Shown here piece after piece: positions 11,601 to 21,400 of a stretch of 33,355 nucleotides of DNA. Each line of letters starts with the position of its first letter. The stretch's first letter is position 1. A model generated the notes under the pieces. It saw only the letters and a list, made by a program, of their open reading frames with translations. It was not told where the DNA came from and ran no database searches. The stretch covers positions 1 through 33,355 of the forward strand of contig BDDC01001109.1 of assembly GCA_001662425.1 (NCBI GenBank), in the 5' to 3' direction. Both the position numbers and the translations under genes were made by a program. This DNA comes from Chlamydomonas sphaeroides. Taxonomy: Eukaryota; Chlorophyta; Chlorophyceae; Chlamydomonadales; Chlamydomonadaceae.

Positions 11601-13497
11601 GCAGCGGTATGGTCGGGCCGCAGCAGGCTCAGCGGCGGCGCAGCCGCCAAGGAGCTGCCGGTGAGCTGGCCGGCGCAGGGCGCCGTGCTGGGCGGGGCGG
11701 GGCAGCGCTCACCCCCGGCGCCCACTCCAGGGCGAGGTAGACGTACGCGCGGTCCTTCCACGAGGCGTACATGGCGATGATGGAGTCGTGCGCCAGGTCC
11801 GAGTGCAGCCGGATCTCGCGGGCCACCTGCGCGGGGGAGGGGAAGCGGCGCGGGGCCAGTGCAGGCAATTGCAATTGCGCGGGGCCAGGAGCGGTACGGC
11901 TGGAGGGCTGGTCCTGCGGACTGGCGGTGGCCTCCTCCCGCAGCTGCCGCGAGGCGTGCGCCCCTCCTGCCGCGGAGCCCCGGGGGCCAGAAGCGTGCCG
12001 TGAGGCGTGCGCTCCTCGCCTGCCCCCGCCCGGCCGCTGCCTCAGAGTGCGTGGTGCCTGACCTGGTGCCGCTCAATCTCGTTGAGCTTGATGCGCTTGT
12101 ACAGCTTGAGCGCCACGGTGATGCCGGAGCGCTTGTCCACGGCGTGGTACACCATGGAGATGGCGCCGTTGTACATGAGCTTGCGCAGGTCAAAGTCGGT
12201 GACGTGCCTGGGGAAGGAAGGAGGACGGGGAGGGGTAAGGGGAAGGAAGGGGTGAGGGAGGGGAAGGGAGGGGTGAAGGGAGGCAGCCGTGAGCGGAGGG
12301 CACGCGCGCCAGCGGTGGAGGGGGGCCCGGTGCGGCTATGGGCACCGCTACGGCGCCTGCTGATGTGGCAGCGCTGGTCTGGAGACGATGCTGTGCGGCA
12401 TGGGTCCGCGCGTTTCGCCTGCTGACAGAGCTCGGCCCCAGCAGGCTGGAGCCCGGGGCCTCTGTGCTCGAGGCCGCACTGCGCCGGCGCCCCGGCCGCG
12501 GCCTTGTGGCCCAACCCCCGCAGCGGTGGTGCCGTCCCTTGGCTACCGGAGGTCCGGCCCGGCCGCTCACCAGGCCTGCCGCCGCAAACCCGGGGGGCAG
12601 TTGCGGCCGACGGCAATCGTCACGCTGCGGAGGCAGCAGGGGCAGCGGGCCGGGAGGGCGGATTGAGGGAGGGGCAGCGGCACGGCGCCAGGGCAGCGAG
12701 GGGGCTACCCTGGGATGTGGCCGAGCCCGACAGTTCGGCCGTCTGGAGAGCTTCCGGGAGGCATGTCAGCATGCTGCGCAGCTCGGCTGCTCCAAGCGTG
12801 GGCAGGAGGGGCCCAGTCGTAGGGTCACGAGACGGCTGCTGCGGGGTGGCAGGGGGCTCCGGCCCCGCGCCGCACTGGAATGCGGTAGCCGCAGTACGGA
12901 CCTTTCGTACGCCTTGGGCGCGACGTGATCCCGGGGCGGGCTCGGCAGCGACTGGGCCGCCTGTTGGGCGGCCTCCGTCATGCCCGCGGGCTGCTGAGGG
13001 ACGTGCGTCTGGTAAATGGCGGGAGGGGTCGTCATTGGCGCGCCGGCCACCTCCGCCGCGCTTTTAAAGCACTCTGGCGGGGGCACCGGCCCGTTCGGCG
13101 GCTTTGGTAGCGGCGAACAGAGTGTCGAGGGTGCGTAGCTGTCGCCGCTGTAGGCGTAGCTGCGAGAACAGGGTACAGGACCGTTGATGAGTTCGCCGGT
13201 CGTGCACGACGTCGATGAACGCTTCGGCTGCTGCATATAAGCAGGTGATGTCGCATCTCACCTGTCGCCCGCGGGGGACGCGGGAACTTCGCCAGCGTCT
13301 AGGCCATCGTCCGTGTCCTCGTCCCCCGCGCCCGCGGTATCTACTCGCGACTCCGACTTGTTGAAAACCCTGGTAATGGACAGAGAGAGAGGTTTCCCGG
13401 AGGGTGAAGAGACTGCGAAGTCTAACGTGCTAGGTGCGAACACAGCTGCGCGAGCGCATGCTTTTAGTTGAGCATTCCGAGGGTCAAAACAGATCAT
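8683..13497 (-). CDS. Aurora-like serine/threonine protein kinase (Chlamydomonas aurora-like type)
   Basis: Exons (minus): 13497-13262, 13159-12902, 12207-12063, 11826-11713, 11544-11449, 11076-11005, 10850-10792, 10563-10395, 10195-10104, 9910-9742, 9616-9130, 9011-8683; all phases agree, giving 741 aa. Kinase domain about 166-436: catalytic Lys199 (VALKLYKR), HRDIKPEN (Asp294), DFG (312-314), activation-loop Thr326 and Thr330, APE (335-337), WSVGVLAYELL and a final DHPWILKY. The order and the GTIDYLAPE segment point to aurora kinases. In Chlamydomonas an aurora-like kinase (CALK) acts in flagellar disassembly and length signalling; orthology to it is inferred. Odd: the glycine-rich loop keeps only its central Gly, and about 14 extra residues follow APE. 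The 300-residue tail is rich in Ala, Gln, Ser and Pro. The first exon is the weakest part: a shorter 688-aa form could start at ATG 13236 by reading through the first intron. In-frame stops precede both ATGs. Divergent from OGD1. Confidence 0.88.
11245..11468. repeat. Partial tandem duplication of a kinase exon 3' end inside the following intron
   Basis: The exon end and donor near 11449-11468 have a diverged second copy within the downstream intron. The motif cccgccatgaagg occurs at 11456-11468 (exon) and 11340-11352 (intron). The flanking cccgtgcatg occurs at 11385 and 11260. The offset is 116-125 bases with small indels. The intronic copy retains CAG followed by GTACGG, so it looks like a pseudo-exon end with its own donor. 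Confidence 0.7.
12211..12290 (-). other. Long polypyrimidine tract before a kinase acceptor site
   Basis: About 75 bases are almost purely purine on the plus strand (GGAAGG/GGGAGG units), hence C/T-only on the transcribed sense strand. The tract ends directly at the acceptor of the exon that opens the kinase domain (12207). It is the simplest explanation for this purine run, which would otherwise look like a repeat. Confidence 0.7.
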
Positions 13498-14294
13498 ACG
13501 TTAGCAGTGCTGTATGCAGGGTAGCTTGAGGCATGTTCCTCAGGCGGGGAAGTCGGAGGGGCACGCACGGCCTGAGTTCCAGGCCCGATTGTCGAACGCA
13601 GTTTCAAGCGCGACTGGCTCAAATTCAATCATCCGAGTTGTGTGGGGCTCGTGGGTCGCCACGGCGTGCTCAGCGCCGAACCGTCTTCGGCCGTAAACGC
13701 GCATTGCGGTTGCACCGCTCTCTACACACCTCTTCAACAGCTCGATCGCCTGCGTAGGCATGGCGACAACAGCTGTAGGGCGGTGCCCGAAGCGCCGCGA
13801 GGTACTGTTAGGTCTGCGTCGCCAGTCCAAGATGTCGCTGAGCTGTCGTTCTTTGCAGCTTGAGCAAAGCTTACGTATGCTGTGGGGAGAGCTATAGCAG
13901 GTAATGTAGTATCAGGGATGATTGTGGCGCTTGGGGCACTTAGCATGGGAAACAACCCCAGGAAGGGCGATGATGCGCGGCTGCCCGCCTCCCCAACCGT
14001 GGCGACGTCGTGCCATGCCCAAGCACAATCGCACACGGTGGCGCTGCGAGATGGACCAAACCACACAGTTCGGCCTGTCGCACTGCGATCGCCGTGCGGA
14101 CTCTGACCGTCGCACAGAATGCAGACATGTTGCGCCCGCCGCGTGGCTGTTTCATCCCATCCCAGCACGTCCCACACGATAACCTATCATAGTTAGCTGC
14201 GTTTCAGGCCGATATTGCTACGTCGCCCCAGCCTCGACGTCGAAGATCGCCGATCAGCCCGAAACTTGTCGGCCAGCTCGACGGACAGGCGGGG

Positions 14295-14302
14295 TGACGT
14301 CA
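14295..14302. promoter_or_regulatory. TGACGTCA palindrome (bZIP/CRE-type site)
   Basis: A perfect 8-base ACGT-core palindrome lies in the kinase/OGD1 divergent region. Such sites are known targets of bZIP factors in plants and algae. It is about 800 bases upstream of the kinase start and 1.1 kb upstream of OGD1, so which gene it serves, if any, is open. A partial match (GACGTCA) lies near 14956. Confidence 0.35.
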
Positions 14303-15310
14303 CGGCGCTTTCAAGGCTGGACTGAGCGTGCCCCAACTGGTGTCCGTTTGATAATGATCATGGACCGCAACCGAGCACACGCTGCTGCCGCCGCCTGGCG
14401 GCACCGGGACGCACCGGGCGGTACGCGCGCGCAGCCAGACCCACATCTCATGGAAAAGTGAAGCGAAGCCAGGGGTACATCAGGTAGGGGGATATTTGTT
14501 GCTCTCTGCTGCCACTCTAGGGCGCACAAATGGTATTACCCAACCGACAAGGCCCGAAGGCTTGCGAATGTTTGGATGACACCCTGTACACTATTCTTGT
14601 GTCGGGCATGATACCAAAACGTTCCAACTAAAAGCCTTGAGCCGCATGACCGCGGCACAGGCCCTTCCTTGCAAGGGTGAGCGCAAAGAACTGCAAAAGA
14701 GAGAAAGAGGTTTACTTAAGAGAATGAGGTGTGAGCCTCGTGGCGTGAACGGTATGGCTTATGTTACACAAGAGGGCGAGGAACGCAGAGTCTCGGGAGG
14801 CGCTTGGAGAAGCTTGCATGCAGCCGTCGCGGGAAGCGGCGGGGAGTCGCTCATTCAGTTGAAGCCCAGTCGGAGGCGCAACGGCACAGGTGAAAGGGGT
14901 CAGCTGTGTTGCGCTGGTGTTGGCGCGACGGCAGAGGTGGGAAGGGCAAAGGGGAGGACGTCACGCTATGACTAGTGTTCCAGAATTCGCATGAGCGAGG
15001 AGTGTGTTATGGAGTGATACCGAGAAAGCCGAAGTGTGGAAGGGAGCGTGAGGTATGGAGCGCTGTGGCTGTGGACAGGGATGCCAGCCACCTGCATCCT
15101 ATTGGCCGCTTCAGAAGCGCAGAACTGGTCTCGGTCCCTACCACCGTAAGCACCAACCGAAAGTGGTTGCACGTGCCTTCCGAAGGATCCTCGCCCCGCG
15201 TCGGGGGTCACGGGGGGATGAGGGGGGCGGCGGGCGGGGGGCGGCAGTACGCGGGTGTGTCATTTGATACTCGGAGGTGCCCTGCATCACCCCGTCGCTT
15301 CGGTAAGCAG

Positions 15311-15322
15311 TTTATACATAAA
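15311..15322 (+). promoter_or_regulatory. TATA-like element of OGD1
   Basis: TTTATACATAAA stands out as an A/T island in GC-rich sequence, 96 bases before the OGD1 start codon. Transcription about 30 bases downstream would give a 5' leader of roughly 65-75 nt. The placement fits a core promoter, but no transcript evidence is available. Confidence 0.45.
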
Positions 15323-15417
15323 CGTGCACTTGTGAATTTGCTGCGTTGCTGGTACCGGGGGTGGCCAACAGCGGAGTCGCGCCGAGACGAGATTGGCTTT
15401 AACAGCTTCAAGTCGCA

Positions 15418-18400
15418 ATGCTGCTCGCCGCCGCACGCCGTGCGGCGGCTGAGGGCCTGCCAGGCCTGTTCTCCTCGCTGCGATGGGGCGGGCTGGTGCA
15501 GCCCGGCCGCCTGGCGATGCACACGAGCGTGCTGGCCAGCGAGCCCGCCGCGCCTAAGCCGGTTCCGCTGTCTAAGCTGAAGGACGGTATGATGGATGCC
15601 ACCAGCATCACGTACCTTGAGGAGCTGGAGGAGCGATACCACAAGGACCCCGCTTCCGTCGACCGCACCTGGGCCATGTTCTTCCGCAATCTCGGTAGGA
15701 AGGTTGAACAAGAGGAAACTACTAGACCGCATGCCGTGTCTACCGATACCGGTCAACCCATCCGCATGCGTGACATCGCGTGACGGCAGCGCGAGCCAGG
15801 CCCCCATACGCGCATCACGGATAGTGAAACCTCGGCCGCTTGCATGCACAGAAAGAGCAGCTGCCGGCACCGGGCTTGGGCGTGTCTCCCATACACAACG
15901 GCACTCTTTCGACGCCCCCTGGCCTTCCGCTCGCCCCCTGCGCACACCTTCCCACAGACCAAGGCGTGAGCGGCGAGGCGATGGCGGAGGCCTTCGACGC
16001 TTTCGAGAAGGGGAAACTGTCGATGAGCCCCTTCACGGCCGCCGCCATCAGCAACCAGACTGTTCAGGAGAGCATGCGCCTTCTGCTGCTCATCCGCGCG
16101 TATCAGGTGCGCGAGTGTTCCTCGGACAGACGCTCGAGCCACACAGCTCGTTGCACCCATGCAGTTCGAGCACCGCGGCCGGGCGCCTCGGGCCAGCCTA
16201 GTAGGTCAACCTAGGCAGGTGTGCAACAACTCTCCCCTCTGCCCTCACCCGGGCCCTGGTCCTGTCGGCATAGGTGCTGGGCCACTTCGCCGCGGATCTG
16301 GACCCCCTGGGCATCAGCGGCCACGCACACCCTCCGGAGCTGGACCCCGCTTTCTGGGGCTTCAAGGACAGCGACCTGGACCGCGAGTGCGTAGCGACAG
16401 GGCGGGGTAGAGGGGCAGGGGCCGGCCGGCGAGTAACAGCAGGGCAGGCTGGCAGCGCTGGCCGGGCTAGGGCGAGTGTGGGACTGAGCGTCAGGTGCAG
16501 GGCGACTTGGCGGGATGGCATCAGCGGCGCTGCGCCTGGGGCGCACAGGATGCGGAGTCAAACTGCAGGTAGTATGGCGTGCGTCTTGGAGGGGGCATAT
16601 ACCTGGGGGCCAGCTGCCCTTTCTAATGTGATGCATCCCTCCGCTGCTCCGCTGCCCGTGCTGATGGTGCCTTCATCCTGCCGCTTCATCACCCTGATTG
16701 CCCTTCGCGCCCTGGCCCCAGGTTCTTTGTGGGCAACTGGAACCAGAGCGGCTTCCTGGCGGAGGGCCGCCCCACGCGCACGCTGCGGGAGATGCTGACG
16801 CGCCTGCGGGAGACGTACTGCAGCAACATCGGCTACGAGGTGGGCGGGGAACACGTGTGCGCCCTAAGGGGCTCGCGTGTATGTCGCAGAGCGCAGCGGC
16901 CTGGCGGGCTTGGCCAGTGCTGCAGTATTTAGAACCCGGCCCTGCCTGCCTAGGGCACTGCACAACAGCATCAAGCTGCGCTGCTCGGCCGCAGCACCTG
17001 CCTCCTCGCTTAGTCATCAAACCTCCAGCCTGACGGCCATGCGTCCCACGTTGTACAACTCTGCGCCGCCCCCGGCAGTACATGCACATTCCCGAGCGCG
17101 ACAAGTGCAACTGGATCCGCGAGCGCATCGAGACCGTGGACCAGGTGGGGTGACTGGCCGCCAGCGGAGGGGCGACGGCGGCGGCCGCCGCAGACACGGC
17201 GGCGCTCCCTGCTAGCCGGCTCGACGACGGTGCATTTCGATGCAGCCCTGCCTCCGCTCTGCGTGTGTACTCCCTCCCGCTAGGTGAGCTTCACCAAGGC
17301 GCAGAAGGGCCACATGCTGGACCGCCTGGCCTGGAGCGACATGTTTGAGAAGTACCTGGCAAACAAGTTCACGGCCGCCAAGCGGTTCGGACTGGAGGGC
17401 GCCGAGAGCCTCATCCCCGGCATGAAGACCATCATCGACACGGCCGCCGACCTGGGCGTCACCAGCGTGGTTATGGGCATGCCGCACCGAGGTGGGCGCC
17501 GCAGCGGCTGCACAGGCGCCATGCCGTCCAGCGTGCTGGCCCGACCGCCAGCATATCCTCCTGTGCCTCCTGAGCTTCAATTCTTCCTGTGGTTAGCATT
17601 GACCGTTGTTCGCTGACGGATGCGTTTCCCCTCCGCATGTTGCCCCTAGGCCGGCTCAACGTGCTGGCCAACGTGGTGCGTAAGCCCATGGCGCAGATCC
17701 TCAGCGAGTTTGCCGGCAAGATGCCCAGCGCGCACGAGGTGAGTGCCGCTGGCCCGAAGAAGCGGGTGCGCTCAGGCGCGATGTGCGGTCCCAGGCAGGC
17801 AACGCAGCGCGAGGCGGAAGGGCGGTCACAGGCCTGGGCCCCGCCCTTGGGCCGCAGCAGCAGCTCGGCGGGAACGCAGTTCACACCGCGCCGTTTCTTG
17901 GGCCAGTTGCCACGTCCTGCCGCCCATCCTCCGCGCCCCAGGGCGAGTACACGGGCAGCGGCGACGTCAAGTACCACCTGGGCACCTCGTACAACCGGCC
18001 CACGGTGCACGGCAAGATGGTGCACCTGTCGCTGGTGGCCAACCCCAGCCACCTGGAGGCCGTCAACACCGTGGTGCTGGGAAAGACGCGCGCCAAGCAG
18101 TACTACGGGTGAGCGAGGCCGGGATAGTTCCGCAACGCACCCTGCTCAGATAGTCGTGGTGCTGGGCAAGACGCGCGCTAAGCAGCACGATGCGCGAGGC
18201 TGGGGGCAGTCCCTTCCTCGCCAGGTCCGCTCGGACTCGCCATGGCCCCGTCTCGGGTAGTGCCGAAGCTTGGGAAGAGGCCTGTGACTAGCCCGGGGTC
18301 CAATTGCAAGCCACGCCCAAGGCGACCTGGCGCCCACCATCCCCTGCCGCCCGCTGCAGCGACGACCACCAGCGGGTGGCCAACCTGCCCATCCTGCTGC

Positions 18401-21400
18401 ACGGCGACGGCGCCTTCAGCGGGCAGGGCATCGTGTACGAGACGCTCGATATGAGCGGCCTGCCCGACTACACCGTGGGCGGCACTATCCACCTGGTCGT
18501 CAACAACCAGGTGAGGGGAGACGGGGGTTGCAAGGGCCGAGAGGGTTAGAGGCAGGGTATCGTGCTTAATCTGTGCAATCAATTTGGGGCATGCGTTGTG
18601 TATGCTGCATGCGTTGACGGTCACGGCCGAGGCCTGTCAGTCGCAGTCCCCAACCAACGCCTCCCCAACCATACACTTTGTCCGGTTCTTCCCCGGGTCC
18701 TCCCCGCCAGGTGGCCTTCACCACCGACCCCAAGGACTCGCGCTCCTCGCCCTACTGCACGGATGTGGCCAAGTCGCTCAACTGCCCCATCTTCCACGTC
18801 AACGCGGACGACGTGGAGAGCGTCGTGCGCGTGTGCCAGCTGGCGGCCGAGTGGCGCCAGGTGCGGCGGCACGGCTGCGGCGCTGCTTACAGTGGTGGCC
18901 TCCAGCCCCGCGGCTGGCCTGCCACGTGGGGATGGCCGGATCCAGCTCTGCGCTGCGCAGCGTTGCGCTGGCGGTGGCGCAAGCCGCACACTGAGGCGGT
19001 TGTTGGCACCACCCCGTCTGCGCTGGTACGCCCTCCGCTCCACCTTTCGTCCCTTCGCCCCGGCCTCCCGCCCGTTCCCAGGCCTGGCACAGCGACGTGG
19101 TGGTGGACCTGGTGTGCTACCGCAAGTACGGCCACAACGAGATCGACGAGCCCATGTTCACGCAGCCGCTCATGTACAAGAAGGTGCGGCGATGAGGCGG
19201 GTGCGGGTGCAAGGGAGGGGGGGCGGGTGCGGCCTGAACAGGGGCATGGGCGCGGGCGCGCCCCATCGGTCTTGATCTTAATCTCGATCCTGTGGGTATC
19301 CCTCTGCGTTGGCGCTCGCAGATCAAGGAGAAGAAGAGCAGCCACGAGCTGTACGCGGAGCAGCTCATTGCGGAGGGCACCTTCACCAAGGTGGGCGGGG
19401 GGCTCATGGTGGCTGCCGGTCGCGGTGTGCAACGTGACCGTATCGGCCGACGGGCAGCAGCAGGGGTGAGGATGGAACTGTGCCGAGCCGGGCACCTCCG
19501 GCGGCTCGGGGTGCGGCGGACCAGGGCGCTGGGACATGAAGCCGCAGCGCTGCGCTGTGGGCCGCATTCGAGGTCCCCCTGCCTGCGTCGGGGTTGCCGC
19601 TGTGGTCGGCGAGCGTAGCTGCAGCCGCCGTCGCCCTGACCGCGGCACTGCTCCCGGCCTGCTCGCGGCTGCTGTGGTCACGACCGCGAGCGCCTGTGCC
19701 CCAGCCGATGTGCAGCCGCAAGCACACCGCAACGCCCCAGTCAAGTCGCGGGGCAGCCCACCTCTAGCAGCAGCGGCTGCCTCGCTCGGCGCAGCCGCTG
19801 CTGCTGATCTGGGCTGCTCCGTGAACTGTCGGTGGCCGGGTGGGGGTGGGTGCGGACCTGGTACTCGCGATGTGGGCCTACGCACTGGGGCCACTTGCGG
19901 CGCCACGCCGAGCGCGAGCAACCGTGCCCCTTGCACGCCGCCCGGATGCCGCCGGTGCATCGGCAGCATCGGCCTAGCCTCCGTCCCTTATCCTGTCCCG
20001 CTCTGTACCCGGCGGACGAGTGCGCTTTGTAGTGCACGCTTTTCTGGTATCTGACGTCGCACTTAAAGCCCGCTTGGTGCGTTACCCGCCCGGCAGGAGG
20101 AGGTGGAGATGGTGCGCGGCCGCGTGACCGCGACCATGGACGCGGCCTTTGACGCCAGCAAGGACTACAAGCCCGAGAAGAAGGACTGGCTGGCCAGCCA
20201 CTGGGGCGGCTTCCTGTCGCCCGCGCAGCTCAGCCGCATCCGCAACACGGGTGTGCAGGCGGAGCTGCTGGTCAAGGTGCGGCGGGCGGGCTGGGGAAAG
20301 CATGGGTGTTGCGTATGGCGTGGCAAATATCGGTGCGTGGCCGCCCTCACGGTCCATGGCATGGTAATTAGAACTGACTCATGGCAGCCCTCCCGGTGCG
20401 CCCCTGGCGTGCCTTCTTGCCATGTTGCATGGTCCCGGATGCGAGGCAGCGCTGCCGGCCATCCTGTAGACCAACCGGAACATGTCCGCTGCTAAAGCGT
20501 GCCTCTCTGCCCGTGCCGTGCTGGCTCGTTTCCCGTTGTGCGCTGCCACAGGTGGGCCAGGCCATCACGGCGCTGCCGGACTCGATGACATTCCACCGCC
20601 AGATTAAGAAGGTGTACGAGCAGCGCCGCGGCATGGTCGAGTCGGGTGAGGCTCCGAGACAGCGCTCGGCGGCTTGTTCGGGTTGGGCTGGTCCAGGGAC
20701 CAAGCGAGTGAGGAGCTCGGGCAAGCTACGCCAGCCACCGAGGTGTCCCTAGCTCCGCTTCGCTTCGACGCCCGAGTGGTGCCATGGCGCATGCGAGCAA
20801 CGACGCTGCCACGAACCTCGTGCACCCCGCTGCAGGCGAGGGGGTGGACTGGGCGCTGGCCGAGGCGCTGGCCTTCGCCACGCTGCTGAGCGAGGGCAAC
20901 CACGTGCGCCTCAGCGGCCAGGACGTGGAGCGCGGCACCTTCAGCCACCGCCACGCCGTGCTGCACGACCAGGGCACGGGTGCGTGGAGGAGGCCGGGCA
21001 GGGGAGCGGGCAGCGGCCGCGGGCCGCCGGGGTTGCATGTCCGCCCCCTCGCCCATGACGCCCGCGCTGCGGTGGCTGCGATGCTGTGGCATGCTGCTGT
21101 GGTCTGCTGTCGAGTGGGCGCGTGTGCGTGCGGCCCCGTAGCCTTCCCTGGACGCATGGGGATGTGTTGGCCCCGGGGGTGCCCTGTCCGCCGCTGACCC
21201 AACTCCGCCGCGTCATCCCCACAGGCGCCAAGTACGTGCCGCTCAACCACGTGTTCCCCGGCCAGAAGCCCAACAGCTTCACCGTCTGCAACAGCTCGGT
21301 GCGTGGGCCGGGCGAGGCCGCGCTCATCGCCAACCGCACACGCTGCACCCAGACAGCTAGAAGCTCTGCTGAACAGGACGCAGGACACCAAGCGCAGGGC

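Larger units (their letters stand above)
13498..15417. promoter_or_regulatory. Divergent upstream region of the kinase and OGD1 genes
   Basis: This 1.9-kb stretch separates two genes transcribed away from each other and so should contain both promoters and 5' leaders. Open frames on either strand are short, overlap, and carry no domain. The base composition is visibly less GC-rich than the neighbouring exons, as expected for non-coding sequence. The supported sites in it are a TATA-like element close to OGD1 and a TGACGTCA palindrome, listed separately. I see no RNA gene or mobile element. Confidence 0.55.

Noticed and set aside
11540..12616. 358-codon minus-strand open frame
   Set aside because: It is a frame shadow of the kinase exons; the real frame shows the conserved catalytic Lys and neighbouring motifs.
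19391..20096. A possible missed exon in the 706-base OGD1 intron
   Set aside because: The flanking exons already join into continuous OGDH sequence with matching phase and normal length.
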